Source: Bidens hawaiensis (taxonomy: Eukaryota > Streptophyta > Magnoliopsida > Asterales > Asteraceae). From it: DNA of 64,000 nt. Position 1 is the first letter of the stretch. Each line of letters starts with the position of its first letter. The position numbers and the translations under genes are program-made. Under the pieces are notes generated by a model. It made no database searches and was not told where the DNA came from. It worked only from the letters and a program-made list of their open reading frames with translations. The stretch spans positions 222,908 to 286,907 of the forward strand of contig JAIQDT010003848.1 of the NCBI GenBank assembly GCA_021521415.1, read 5' to 3'. Below are positions 9,958-21,535 of this stretch, one piece after another.

Positions 9958-11380
9958 TTGGACTTATGTAACCTATCAAGGGGTCACAAGGCGATTGGTT
10001 TGAAATGGGTGTTTAAAACCAAACGTGACGCAGTCGGGTCAATAACAAAGTACAAAGCAAGATTAGTCGCGAAGGGGTATTTGCAAGAGCATGGAATAGA
10101 CTTTGATGAGGTGTTTTCCCTTGCGGCGAGAATGGAAACCGTACATTTGATTTTAGCAATTGCATCAAATTATGGTTGGTTAGTTTACCATTTGGACGTT
10201 GAATCGGTGTTCTTAAACGACGAACTGAAGGAAGAAGTGTACGTGAAGCAACCTGATGTTTTCGAAGTTCCAGGGAAACACGGTATGGGTTATAACTTAC
10301 GAAAGGCTTTGTACGGTCTTCTCCAATCCCCACAAGCTTGGGACGAAAAACTTGACAAAACGTTGAAAGGTTTGGATTTTATTCGATATACGAGAGAACC
10401 GGCGGTGTACAAGCGTAATACAAGAACATAGATTCTCATTGTTGGTGTATATGTCGATGATCTTATCGTGACCGGGTCGAGTCAAGATGAGATTGAGAAA
10501 TTCAAAGGTAAACTGAAGAACGAGTTCGAGATGCAAGATCTCGGAATGCTTTCTCACGATTTGGGCATTGAAGTAACACAAAAGAAACATGAGATAAAGT
10601 TGAAACAAGAAGCTTATGCTAATAAAATTTTAATGAGAGCAATTTTAAGCGAGTGCAACCCGACTCTATTTTCTATGGAACATCGGTAACAAGTAACGAA
10701 AGATGAAGAAGGAGAATCCGTTGATGCAACCGAATATCAAGGAATAATCGGTAGCTTAAGGTATTTAACACACACTAGGCTCGATTTGAGTTACTAAGTT
10801 GGAGTTGCTAGTAGGTTCATGCAAGAACAGAAACAATCCCATATGCAGATTCTGAAGTATATATTACGATACGTACAAGGCACGACTGGATATGGTTTAA
10901 CATATGGATGCAGTAATAGAGAGTTGGTTGGTTTTTGTGATAGTAGTTATGGTATGGGTCAAACGAATGGACGGGTTACCACCGGAATGACGTGTTATTA
11001 TGGTGGTGCATTGATCTCATGGCTCTCACAAAAGAAATAAATTGTAGCCTTGTCGTCATGTGAATCTGAGTACATGGCAGCAACAACCGCGGCTTGTCAA
11101 GCTACATGGTTAAGTGCTTTGTTAATCGAGTTAACCATGCATCAAGAAAAGGTGGAGACGTTACATGTGGATAATGATTTGCCATAGATTTGATGAAGAA
11201 TATCGTGTTTCATGGGAGAAGTAAGTATATCAATATTAGATTTCATTTCATTCGATAAAGTATTGAACATGGTGAAGTCCAAGTTGAGCACATTAGTGGA
11301 GAGAAACAAAATGCGGATATTTTAACAAAAGTGCCACGAAGTTAAAGTTATAAGAGATGAGGAAATTGCTCGGGATTGAA
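9958..11380 (+). pseudogene. Copia D reverse transcriptase and RNase H
   Basis: 9958-10431 encodes the RT palm and fingers: KWVFKTKRD, KARLVAKGY, HLDVESVFLND and LRKALYGLLQSPQAW. After a stop at 10429 the frame continues with the catalytic GVYVDDLIVTGSS at about 10444-10482. Further in-frame stops are near 10687 and 10794. RNase H follows, with CDSSYG (about 10938), an intact-looking ALSSCESEYMA segment (about 11050) and AIDLMKN-like remnants near 11185. Together these would reverse-transcribe the element and remove RNA. At least four stops make it non-functional. The order integrase-RT-RNase H identifies Ty1/copia. Confidence 0.88.
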
Positions 11381-11401
11381 GATCTGAAAGGAACCAATCA
11401 A

Positions 11402-11990
11402 GATTAAGGGGGTGAATGATATATTTAATCCTGATTCGTTAACAAATAAAACCAAGTGGTGGCTACGTCGATCTCAATGGGAGGATAAGGAAGAGATCAA
11501 ATCAAATATATTATTATTTAACTTTTATTTATTTAAAGTTTGTTTTTATCCCTCTGTATTACGGAGTTGTTTAAAATAATTCATTCTAGTATTTATATAT
11601 GTTTTTTTATTTTACTTTTATTTTTTGTAAGAAATTTAATAATATACTTAGGATTTGATGATGAAAGGGTTTATCAAATAAATAAGACGTTATAACCAGG
11701 TTCAAAAGCTATCTGGGTTTGATGAGACTCATGGCTCGCTAATTTTTTTACTATAAAATTGTTTATTAATTATAAGAAAATATCTTTTTTTTAATCGGAT
11801 GTTAACTTTTATTATATCCCTATTTTATAGGATTTTCATATCAAATATTTAGTGAGATTAATTTTTAATTTAATGAGATGTTATAATCCGTTTAAGCGCT
11901 ATTTGGGTTTGGTGACACACATACCCGTGAATTCGGGTAAAAATACATGAGAAGTCTTCATTTACAAATAAAGCAATTTGATAGACTGGA
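11402..11990 (+). repeat. Polypurine tract and 3' LTR of copia D (right end uncertain)
   Basis: GATTAAGGGGG at 11402-11412 is the polypurine tract that primes plus-strand synthesis. The LTR starts TGAATGATAT at 11413. Inside is an imperfect repeat of a GAGATGTTATAA...CTATNTGGGTTTG(A/G)TGA segment (about 11685-11730 and 11876-11915). No partner 5' LTR is in the window, so I cannot set the right end; it probably lies before the AT tract at 12009. Confidence 0.6.
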
Positions 11991-12006
11991 AGAATCTAGA
12001 GAGCAA

Positions 12007-12008
<2 letters not shown>

Positions 12009-12037
<29 letters not shown>
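12009..12037. repeat. (AT)n microsatellite
   Basis: Uninterrupted AT dinucleotide run of about 29 bases. Confidence 0.95.
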
Positions 12038-12043
<6 letters not shown>

Positions 12044-12349
12044 TAAAGTTTGTTTTCTACTTCTAATCAAATTATGATTGTCAGGTCTATAAATATGTTT
12101 GAGGTGTTTTTTTATAAGAAATAAGTTTTTGAAGTTCAATTAGAAGTAACACTACCTTCCATCAGATTTCATCTAACTAATCTATTAAAGCAACACGATT
12201 TTGTTCATATGACATTTAACTAGGCACTTCACATAAGATGCCAAGTAGATGTCATGTCACTATATTTTATTATATTATGATCCATGACCCGTTTTTTCCT
12301 ATTATAACCCATGACTCATAAGGCTTATAAAATTTTGAAAATATATTAC

Positions 12350-12428
12350 TGTGTGATACGGGTTTCGAACATATGTCCTATGCTTCAAACCAAATGTGCT
12401 TACCAACTTCACTAAAGTGGTAATTGTG
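12350..12428 (-). other. tRNA-like pol III promoter module (SINE head or decayed tRNA)
   Basis: On the minus strand, TTAGTGAAGTTGGTAAG resembles a pol III A box and TGTTCGAAACCC resembles a B box, about 35 bp apart as in tRNA genes. The acceptor stem does not close convincingly, so an active tRNA is unlikely. It could be the head of a SINE, but I see no clear tail or TSD. Confidence 0.4.
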
Positions 12429-12429
12429 T

Positions 12430-14091
12430 TTGACTTCTTGACTTATCATATATAAATTTGATTTCTCTTCAAATATAACATCCAAATTATATTTAATTAT
12501 TACATTTTCATAATTCATAATATCACATTGTCTTCTCATATCTTTTTAACACAACCAGTTAATATTGTTCGTCGTTTCTCTTTTCATTTTAAAATACAAT
12601 ATATTTTTATTTATTTTTCTTACAACAAAACCTTAGTCCTTGTAAATAGATATTTTAAATATGTGATAACATTTTGTTATAAATATCATTTTTATATACA
12701 CAAATATTTAATATAACAATATTGGTATGAATATTTTATTTTAAATAAATCAAATACCAAGATATCGTTTTTAACTTAAAATTATAGAGCATAATATATA
12801 TTAAAATTTTAATAAAAAAAGTCATAAATAAAAATTATTATATGAAATAATTGAATTTACATATTACATATACTAGTTTTTCATTTTTATTAAATTTTAT
12901 ACCTTTATGGAGCACCTGCTCTAACCTAGTTATATTATATATCATCACAATATATATAATATTCTTTTATATGATCACACTTCATTATCTCGTTGACCAA
13001 AAGCCATAACCCACTGGAGAAGAAGAGTTTCCGTTTCCGTGTTCACGATTCATGAAGACAACCTAGAGTAAATCCAATTAATCTCCGACATCTTCATTTC
13101 TGTTTTTCTTGTGCTGATATGAGTTGTGCCATTATGTTTAGTGTCTAACTTTCTTGCTTAATAAAATAAAATGCTTAGTTTATAACACAAGAAGATTGAG
13201 ATATCGTGTGATCTTGTAGTAAACGATTTTAATTGCATCGAAGTATTTTAACAGCATACTTGTTGTCAAGAATTGCATTAAATGACTAAAATTTTAAAAT
13301 AAAACACCAATAATTTGTTATGATTTTTCGTAAGAATGGAGAAAGCTAGACCGGAAAGAGTATGTTAGTAGATTGAATCACATGGTCATAAATGACCCTA
13401 TGACACCAGCTTAAAAATACAATGGGTTGGAAGTTTGAAAAAAAAACTATGAAAGCAGGTTGCAATACCAACTTGAAGAGTGAATGATTAATACAATAAT
13501 TTCTGATCTAAACTAAAATATCAGGAATAACGTTCAAACAATTTTTTTATCATATTTTATATAAATATATAAGTAAACAATTTTTTTACCCTATTTCATA
13601 CAATAAACAATTTTATTTTTTTTATCAAACTTCATACAATTTCTTTTTCAAACTTGGTGTTGGATCAATATTATCATTTAAAAAGATTGCTAATAAGACT
13701 TTGACGTTTCATCATTGAAGATCCTAATTTTAGAATAAAGAAAATTTAAGGCATATATTCGTAATCAATTCCAATTTACACATAAATCTTAAATCACTAA
13801 TCAATTCCAATTTACACATAAACCATAAATCCCTATTAAATTCCAATTTCCAATTTTTATTATCCAAATCTCCAATAAACTATAATCAATCAATCAATTG
13901 CCCATAAACAATTCCATATCAACAAATTATATAAACAAATAAAATTATACTTTTAGTTAAGAGTAGAAGAACAAGTCAAACCACCGAAGAGGAAGCATCG
14001 GCCGTCGGCTACTCGGCTATAGCATGGAGGTCTGGTGATCTGAGGAGGGCAACAATGCAGGTGGTGTCTGGTGCAACGCTGACTGTCAGCA
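12430..14091. other. AT-rich intergenic sequence, no gene recognised
   Basis: Only short chance frames on either strand, many homopolymer and AT tracts, and two near-copies of an AATTCCAATTTACACATAAA phrase at about 13765-13850. I see no conserved coding or repeat ends. Confidence 0.7.
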
Positions 14092-14099
14092 GGGGCGGA

Positions 14100-14518
14100 T
14101 CTAGGTGTATGGGTGCGGGTTCACGGGAACCCACTGAGTTTTGGAATTTATATAAAACGTCCATATAAAATATGAGAGTGAACTCATAGATAAATTATGA
14201 GTGAACCCACACATTAACTAGAATAGTGGTCTAGTGGTAAACAATGAGCCTTATAAATGTGAGATATCACGTTCGATTCCCTCTTTAAGCCAGTTTTTTT
14301 TAATTAAATGGTTTCTTCCGGTTTCTACTTTTATTTTAGTTATCATACTACTTAATTCCTATGCATTGATTAGGTTAGTGGGTCAGTGTTTTCTTCATGT
14401 TTTACTTGTGTTTTCTTCATGTTTTACCGTGGATATGGCCCGAACCTTCAAACTGACTTGAACCGTCAACAGACCCAAACTATGAACCCACTGGAAAAAA
14501 ATCCTGGATCCGTCACTG
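14100..14518. mobile_element. hAT MITE, 419 bp, with perfect TSD
   Basis: Perfect 8-bp target duplication ACTGTCAG at 14092-14099 and 14519-14526. Terminal inverted repeats: left CAGGGGCGGATCTAGG, complement of the right end CAGTGACGGATCCAGG (13 of 16 match). CAGGGGCGG-type ends and 8-bp duplications are typical of plant hAT MITEs. There is no transposase inside. It carries a tRNA-Gly-like module. A related end occurs at about 51954. Confidence 0.92.
14221..14301 (+). other. tRNA-Gly-like module inside the hAT MITE
   Basis: AGTGGTCTAGTGGTA at 14225-14239 looks like the D-arm/A-box region of plant tRNA-Gly. GTTCGATTCCC at 14271-14281 is a near-perfect B box. A run of eight T at 14294-14301 would stop pol III. 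A-to-B spacing (33 bp) is tRNA-like. The middle and acceptor parts do not fold as a normal tRNA, so this is a tRNA relic or SINE head rather than a working tRNA gene. Confidence 0.65.
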
Positions 14519-14526
14519 ACTGTCAG

Positions 14527-15846
14527 GCTCGCTCTTTGACGTAGGGTATTTTCCAACTTCAAAATGAGTTTTATTATTATCTATATTACATTATTATTAT
14601 AATGCATATAGGCAACTCCCTGCTCTCTCTCTCTCTATCCTAAAACACCGTAATGTTTATTATCACCGGCGCTTATGCACTTCTCCGGCCCCGTTCTCTA
14701 TTGCGTCCGACAATGTTTAATAATGCCAACGGACAGCCAATTGAATGCCAATAAATTTCGATTTTCCATTCAATCGTCAGACTCCTCTCTACTAAACCCT
14801 GGATCCAGATTCCATCAAACTCTGCTATGCGAAATCGTCTTTCGAGCTCCACCGCCTCCTTCGCATTTGTCGTAGGCTTTGCACACTCATGGTACATATG
14901 CATTTGTAATTTCTATCAGATGCTTTTTGGTTTATGTGTTCAATTATTCATGTAATTAGAAAATTGATGGACCGAAGGATCTGCCTATTTAGGGTTGGTT
15001 TAATTCTTCTGCCTATTCTCAATCAAATCAATTTGATCTCCTTAATTTTGTATGATAATGATACTGTATCTTATTTCTTATTCTTTTAGAGGAACTTACA
15101 TGACAGGAAGTAGCTTAATTGGTGATGCCCAACGGATTACCTTTAAAAATCTCATCAGCTACTTTTTTGATCAGTAAGGGTTTAATAAGTTTACCTGTAA
15201 GCTAGGCTTTGTTGATCTGGTAGTAAGTCTAAAAGGTTTAGAATTAAAACATTATGTCCAAGTGTTTTACTTCTAGCTATCATTTGTTTGATACCGTAAT
15301 ATGCAGTTTGAAGCTATTTATGCTAAATCCACCTTTCTATTGAATTGAACTATATCATGATTCATGTTATTAAAGTTTCTACTCCATTGTTTGTTGCAGC
15401 TTATTAACTTATAAATCCCCACCCTGATGCAAAAGGTTTGTTTGGTCAAGTGCTAGAAAAGTAGATCCACTTGGGCCTTATTGTAGACTTTTGGGTGATT
15501 GACTTAAAGAGACAAGGTCAAGGACTCAAGCGCTGGTTGCTACTTGCTCAGGAGCATATAAAGACGGCTCCCTTTGCATTGTCATACATGAAATTGGGAT
15601 AAACGAACAGGTATGCGCCCTTCAATTCGCCTGAGCATCACAACTAATTAATTAACACCAATTCAATTAATATATATAGATGCTATGAAGAACATAATCA
15701 TCGCAAACCAAAATCGAGCAATGGTGGTGATGATAATAATTGCAGGTTATGACTTATAATCACTTAATTCTTTTTCTGTTTAACTTTTTATTTATAATTT
15801 GGAATTGATTTGATTCCAAGTAGGGTTTCGATCATTTCTTACAGCA
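14527..15846. other. Region without a recognised gene
   Basis: Contains a CT microsatellite near 14623-14637 and a GC-richer block at 14660-14890 with short overlapping frames on both strands that match nothing I recognise. Further on (15420-15610) are stretches with codon-like composition but many stops. Upstream exons of the L11 copy would be expected here, but I could not identify them. Confidence 0.5.
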
Positions 15847-16949
15847 ACGTACGCTGTGGGGTCATTTGGAATCACGCGTAATGAAAACATTTCGTGATAT
15901 ATATTTGTTTGGGGAGACAAGGCAATTAAGCTTTTGGAGAGAGGGATGAAAGTCAAAGAATATGAGCCGCTGAGACGCAACTTCACTGACATGGGTTGCT
16001 TTGGATTGTGTATTCAGGAACATATCGATTTGTGTATCAAGTATGCCACCATTTCTTCCAGCTCATGATTCCTAACACTTCTTATTCACGTTGATTCAAA
16101 TATTCACAATTGTTTTATTTAATAAAAATTTGCCATGTCTTAATTTTACAAGCTTATCAGGGGTGGCAATTCCCCACAAGACACAACCTGAACACGATAA
16201 CAAGATATACTGGTTTCAGGGTGCATTTTTTAACTCGTTTAAAATATGGGTCATGTTCAAGCAAACTTTTATAAACCCTTTTTCAACCCATCAACCAGTT
16301 AACATGTTTTTACAACTTGATTATTACCTACCAAATTGTTTTTACATGTTTAGATAAATGACTTAAACGGGTTGTGTTCGGGTTACACGATGTTAAGTGT
16401 GTGCAAGTTAAAGTTAGTGTTTTTGACACGAATAAAGATACATGTGTTTGGGTAGAACCCGTTTTAAAAAATGTGTCATTTGGGTTGACATGTTAAAATG
16501 TTTAGGTAAACAGATGACCCACTAACTCGTTAATTTTATTTTGTACAACCGACTCAATCATCACATTTACAAGTTACAACTTCAATTTTACCCACAAGCC
16601 CAACATGGTTTACAAGATTAACTATATATATCCGTGTCATATAAATAATTCACACTAGCATTTAAAATAAAAAAATAAAAATGACAGTCGTATGTGGAAA
16701 TTTGGTATCACTACCAAATTTCATAAAATTGGAACACATAATGAAAGTTTGATACTATTGGGTGATCTTTTCTCTGCTAAATAATTGTAAAAATGTATAT
16801 TTTTGGTGATTACAGGCGTGACCCGTCAACTGGTATCTACGGTATGGACTTCTTCGTTCTTGAACACCCAGAATACTGTGTGGGCCATGGGCACAAATGC
16901 TAGGCTCGTGTTGGCATCCAACATAGAGCTACAAAGTTGAGAAAATAGT
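15847..16949 (+). pseudogene. RPL11: Ribosomal protein L11 (uL5) pseudogene with intron
   Basis: Exon 15847-16040 encodes TYAVGSFGITRNENIS, a stop, then [30 protein letters not shown] and IQEHIDL, matching the middle of cytosolic 60S ribosomal protein L11. A GTATGC donor at 16041 and a TTACAG acceptor (to 16815) bound an intron of about 775 bp. Exon 2 (16816 on) continues DPSTGIYGMDFFV, then KC-stop-ARVGIQHRATK. uL5 sits at the central protuberance of the large subunit and contacts 5S rRNA. Stops, an abnormal C-terminus and a 37-bp tandem duplication (16913-16949, 16950-16986) show a dead copy. The retained intron shows DNA-level duplication rather than retroposition. N-terminal exons were not found. 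Confidence 0.85.
16159..16640. mobile_element. hAT MITE fragment in the L11 intron
   Basis: Begins CAGGGGTGGCAATTCC, the classic plant hAT-MITE end, followed by body sequence rich in GGGTT(G/C)GTGTTCGGGTT-like and ACCCGTT phrases. I could not find the matching right end or TSD, so the right boundary is approximate and the element may be truncated. Confidence 0.5.
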
Positions 16950-17688
16950 GGCATCCAACATAGAGCTACAAAGTTAAAAAAGTAGTGGCTGCAGTTGTTA
17001 TTGATGAGAGGGTCAGCTGATCTGTTACTATTGCTAACCAAGGTGCTATTGCAGTAAGGGTGGCAGCGGTTAAGATGGTTCAAAACTGAGTGCATCAGCA
17101 GGGTGACAATGATGATCCAAGGAGGTGGTGCTGCCTGGAACCGCAATCAGGTGTTGACTGAGGACCAAATAGTCTCTCTTTGTGAGAATAAGTATATGTG
17201 TATATCTAATATTATTCTATGTTGTTATTACCACTAATAGGCTTGTGAGGGCACTAAAGTGCATGTTTCTTTTTTGTATGAAATGAAAATGATATTTGGG
17301 GAAGGGTCTACACTATGCATTTAATGTTTGTGTCACTGGCTTTGTAACCAAAAGCAGTACCATTTTTTACTATGTAAAAATAACATTACAAATAGTCCTT
17401 TTTAATTTTAAATATAGCTCATGACTTTTTTTTTTGTCTACTACACCGCATTTTGTATTTCATATAATAATACATTGTGTGCTTTTGTTATAATGGAATA
17501 CCTACAAATATGTGTTTCTAACTTGATGACCAGCGACAACGGTCAGTTTTTATCGATGTCGGTCGTATCACAAACCCGACTCAAGGGTCATTGTTTATTA
17601 TTTTGATATCAGTTTGATAATTGGGCTTAAATGTATATGATGCATTTGGTTACTATACTAAAAATGTATACAAAATAACTGTATTGAT
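16950..17688. other. Unassigned sequence between the L11 copy and the hAT element
   Basis: After the duplicated L11 segment, 16990-17160 has gene-like composition with stops in all plus frames, including a fragment ending QVLTEDQIVSLCENKY that I cannot place. The rest to 17688 is AT-rich with no signal. Confidence 0.45.
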
Positions 17689-17714
17689 CTTCCATGTAGA
17701 GGTGAATATCGTAA

Positions 17715-17905
17715 CCAGTTAACCGGTCATTAACTGGTTTCTAACCGTTTTCCTAACCGGCTAGTAACCGGTATTACTCTAACCGGTTTATAACCGATCC
17801 AAACCGTCGGTTTATAACCGGTTATTGAATTCAGGAGAGAGAACCAGTTAGTAACCGGTTTTTTGTAAACCGGTTAATAACCGGTTAACCGTTTTTTTGC
17901 GTAAA
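17715..17905. repeat. Left subterminal AACCGGTT array of the hAT element
   Basis: About eight or more copies of TAACCGG(T/C) with variants on both strands, packed in 190 bp just inside the TIR. In Ac and other hAT elements such subterminal repeats are the transposase binding sites. That role here is by analogy. Confidence 0.85.
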
Positions 17906-18001
17906 AAAAAGTTGTAGCCATGTTACCGTTATGAACCGTTTTTTGACCGTTTTTGTGAACGTTGGACCCATTTTAACCCTTCATAATTAGTATAAATAAG
18001 T

Positions 18002-20232
18002 ATGGAGTGTGTTGGGTTGATTACACCACTTCCCGAGCTCTCAAAAACACAAAAAACCGCAAAAAAAAACCCGAAAAAACCTCAAAACCAAACTCAAAAC
18101 CGTGACAAAAACCGCATAAAAAAATTGTTTACACTTGAACAACTTGGTGGTTTAACCGTCGTGCAAATTGTCTCAACAAACTGAGACAAAAACCTTTGGT
18201 GTAATTTCGACAAGTGCGAAATGTCGAACGGGACGTTTATGGCTCGGTGCAAAAAATGTGGAAAATTTTACGCACCGGAGTCGAACTCCCCTTTAAGGCT
18301 TCACCTACAAAAACATTGTGATGTTGTGAAAAACAATCCGGCCATGGATCAAGCGAATCTTTCAACCGATGGAGGCGACATTTGTGTTTTCAACCTCGAC
18401 AAAGTTCGTGAAAGGATGCAAAATTTGTCATTCAAGAGGGCTTACCGTTTGATCACTTTGACAACCCGCGCTTGACAAAGTTGATCCAAGAACGCTCCAA
18501 CCTCGTTACCAACATGTAAGTCGCACTACCTTAAGACGCGATTGTTTAAAAATGTGGAAAAAAGCTAAACAAGAATTAGTTTTGGGTTTCGAAAACTTAA
18601 AAACCGGTGTTAACTTAACTACCGACGTTTGGTCGGCTCCACACGGTATACCGTTTTCGTATCTTTGCGCTACTGCGCATTGGGTTAACCCCGACACGTG
18701 GCAAATGATGAAGCGTACGATCATGTTTGAGTTATTTAGTTATCCTCACACCGCCCAAAACTTGTTTTATATTTTAGATAATGTTATACAAACTTTTAAA
18801 TTACAAGACAAGCTTTTTTCAATATCTTTCGATAACGCCTCAAATTAATACCGCCGCGGTTCAAAAACTAAAACTAAAATACCAACCGATTTGTGACGGT
18901 GTTTTCTTTCATACTCGATGTGTTGCACATATCATTAACTTGGTTGTGCAAGACGGTTTAAAAGTTAAGCAAATAAAAAGAGTAACCGAGCGTTTTAGAA
19001 CAATGTTAACCGAGATTTTTAGAGCTAGTAAGCAAAGATATACAAGATATTTGCAATTGTGTATCGATACGAATTCCGTCACTTTAGTTCCTTATTTTGA
19101 CGTATCTACTAGGTGGAATTAGACTTGGTTTATACTTGATAATGGGTTAAGACAAAGACCGACTTTGGAATTATTTCATGACAATCTTGCTAAGAAACGA
19201 AAAGTTAAGGCATTTTCGGTGAGGGGTTGGGAAATGATTTCAAAGTTAAGCGAGTTGCTTAAAGTTCTTAAAAACGCAACCACTTATTTGTCGGGAGTTT
19301 ATTATCCGACGAGTCCGTTGGTTCTTCATCAAATTTGGTTAGTTTGTGTCAAAATAAATGATTATGAATACGTTGATCCAATGTATGATTATATGATAGC
19401 TCCAATGAAATCAAAACTGAGAAAATATTTTGAAGAATTGCCAGCGGTTTTTACTTGTGCCGCCGCATTGAACCCAACTTTAACCGTTACAGGGGTTGAA
19501 ACTTTAATCGAAAAAATTGTTTGGGCTTTGGAGTTGCATTTAGATGACCCGAATTGTGCATCAAAACAAGTGAGAAAATTTAATACTTATTTAGAAAACA
19601 TGTTTGAACATTATGCTCTTAAATATGGTTCGACAACGAGCGTTCGACAATCAATGCGTTTTGGAGAAAGCTCGTCGTCATCAAGTAACCCAAACATAAG
19701 TTTGTTTAATGATATTAGAAATGATAAACTTAAAAGAGCTCGTGGTAGCGCACCAAATAGTGAGCTAAGCCTGTATGATGCAACCGATTTTATGTTCACG
19801 GTAAATGATTTTGAAAACTTTGATATTTTGGGTTGGTGGAAGCAAATGGAACCCCAATTCCCCGTGCTTGCCGCCATGGCCCGTGATTTACTAACCGTCC
19901 AAGCTTCTATGATAGCTTCGGAAAGTGATTTTTCTTTGAGTGGTAGGATTCTAACGATACGAAGTACAAGGCTAACACCGGAATCGGTGGAAATGTGCAT
20001 TTGCTTAAAAGACCACTTGGATGCGGCAGACCGTATCCAACATACATCTAATCTTGATGGAGAGCTCAATGTTGAAGAAAGGCTACACAAAGAAGTAGAA
20101 ATTGGTGCCGCACAACCACTAACCGAGGAAAAACAAATGTATGATGATTCGTTGCGATCGAGTAGTCCGGAACCGGACCGAGAAGACCCCGTGTTAAATG
20201 TAGACGGCGATAACGAAGAAGAAGAAGAATAA
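18002..20232 (+). pseudogene. hAT transposase with BED zinc finger and hATC domain
   Basis: Domains in order: a BED zinc finger (W in LWCNFDKCE, then C-x2-C in CKKCGKF and H-x3-H in HLQKH, about 18200-18330); the catalytic core with the first Asp region TTDVW (about 18620), SFDNASN (about 18825-18845) and CVAHIINL (about 18920); and the C-terminal hATC dimerisation domain (WWKQMEPQFPVLAAMARDLL, about 19830-19900) followed by SLSGR and an acidic tail. The enzyme would cut and paste the element via the TIRs. Breaks: in-frame stop near 18182, frameshifts near 18440-18500 and 18848, and a stop at 19120. The last 355 codons (19165-20232) remain open. The first ATG at 18002 is only a likely start. 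Confidence 0.92.
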
Positions 20233-20514
20233 ACGAATGAAGCCGAAGCCCGAATGTAAGAATAAACGAATGAATTCAATGTCATGTAGATTATAAACGT
20301 TTATTTTCAAGTTATAAGTATTGTTTAAAGCTATAAACATTTATTTTCAAGTTATGATTATGAAAATAGGTAAAAAAAATCAATCAATAACAAGTGTTTT
20401 TAGTTTTTATTTTTTTATTTTTTATGATTTTCCAGCTTTTTTTATTTTTCCAGTATTTTATTTTTTATTTTTCCATCTTTTATTCCTATTTTTGCAAGTT
20501 TTTTTTTTCAAAAA

Positions 20515-20665
20515 ACCGGTTTTTCTACCGGTTACTGGTTAACCGGTCCAGGTAATAACCGAACCCGGTTAGACCGGTTAGGGTATTTATGGGGAAGAAC
20601 CGGTTACTAACCGAACCAATTAACCTGTGTAACCGGTTAGGATATTAAAAAAACCGGTGAACGGT
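20515..20665. repeat. Right subterminal AACCGGTT array of the hAT element
   Basis: Mirror-image counterpart of the left array: ACCGGTTA, AACCGGTCC, ACCGGTTAGG and similar copies just inside the right TIR. Confidence 0.85.
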
Positions 20666-20694
20666 TAACCGTTTTGTTCACCTCTACTTCCATG

Positions 20695-21336
20695 CATTAA
20701 TTTAGCACTATAGAAAAAACTTAAAAAGGATGGGATTCTAAAGATGACTTTTGACAAGACCTTGGGTGTTTGACTTTTTTTATTGTTTGACTTGGAGCTT
20801 CTTGAAAATGTAGAACTATAAAAGACATATCATATAGAGAAACAAATCCAAGTCTTGTAGTGATAATAACATTGTACTTTTATCTCTTTAATATTCGTCA
20901 CGCCTGTATTTTATAGTCTAAACAAGAAACCTGAATATAATGAGTTCAATAAAAGTTTGATGTTATTCGAACTAAATCACAAGAATCTGGCCACAAAATG
21001 AAAGTTTGCAAGTATCTTATGTTTTGTATCGTAAACTACACCGAGTATATATTTTCTTATAACAAATATCATTACAATTATGAACCGAACCCATAACGGC
21101 CGAATTGGTAAATTAGTGTTAAATTTACATATCCGTCGCGAACCGTGGGTTGCTCACTACACATATTAGGGGTCGTGGATACATGTAATTTACCAATACT
21201 GGATGGAATTAACGTACTAAACAGACACTCATACAAACTACTACCATTTTCCTATGGAGAGAACAAAATGTTTAAAACTAGGAATTGGTTGATTAATAAT
21301 ACACAACAAAACTGAATCTAACATCAGTTGGGACAC
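20695..21336. other. AT-rich stretch, possible body of a small non-autonomous Helitron
   Basis: No coding sequence. Because a Helitron-type terminus follows at 21337-21366 on the plus strand, this may be its body, possibly with the hAT element inserted within it. I could not find a 5' TC end. Confidence 0.35.
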
Positions 21337-21366
21337 CCCGCCGCAACGTGCGGGCTCTCCAACTAG
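21337..21366 (+). mobile_element. Helitron-type 3' terminus
   Basis: CCCGC (21337-21341) pairs with GCGGG (21350-21354), an 8-base loop between. Eight bases later the sequence ends CTAG (21363-21366) followed by T, as in plant Helitrons (hairpin, short spacer, CTRR, insertion before T). Confidence 0.7.
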
Positions 21367-21399
21367 TCATATATAAAGGGTTAACAAGATTAATTGGTC

Positions 21400-21535
21400 T
21401 GGGTTTTAAACCTAGTTGGACTTTAATTGAGTTAAACTTTTAAATTGGTTGGGCTTTAATTGGGTTGAGCTTCTAAATTGGTTGTGCTTTAATTGGGTTG
21501 GGCTTTTAAATTAGTTGGACTTTAATCAAACATGG
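21400..21535. repeat. 33-bp imperfect tandem repeat
   Basis: About four units of AATTGGTTGGGCTTTAATTG followed by GGTTGGGCTTTTA, with substitutions. The flanks (21367-21947) show no gene. Confidence 0.8.

Larger units (their letters stand above)
6985..11412 (+). mobile_element. Ty1/copia element D, 5' truncated by gypsy A
   Basis: Plus-strand copia element with gag zinc knuckle, protease, integrase, RT and RNase H in the standard copia order. Its 5' part is missing because gypsy LTR A ends at 6984 inside gag. A hAT-like element interrupts its integrase (8197-9011). The polypurine tract and the start of the 3' LTR are at 11402-11413. Many stops and frameshifts mark it as old. Confidence 0.88.
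17697..20686 (+). mobile_element. Full-length hAT transposon (decayed coding)
   Basis: Perfect 10-bp terminal inverted repeats TAGAGGTGAA / TTCACCTCTA and a perfect 8-bp target duplication CTTCCATG (17689-17696, 20687-20694). 2990 bp, the usual size of an autonomous plant hAT. Both ends carry dense AACCGGTTA arrays. The transposase gene between them is recognisable end to end but broken. Intact ends mean it could still move if a transposase is supplied from elsewhere. Confidence 0.95.

Noticed and set aside
14225..14281. Functional tRNA-Gly gene
   Set aside because: A and B boxes are good, but the anticodon arm and acceptor stem do not form; it lies inside a MITE.
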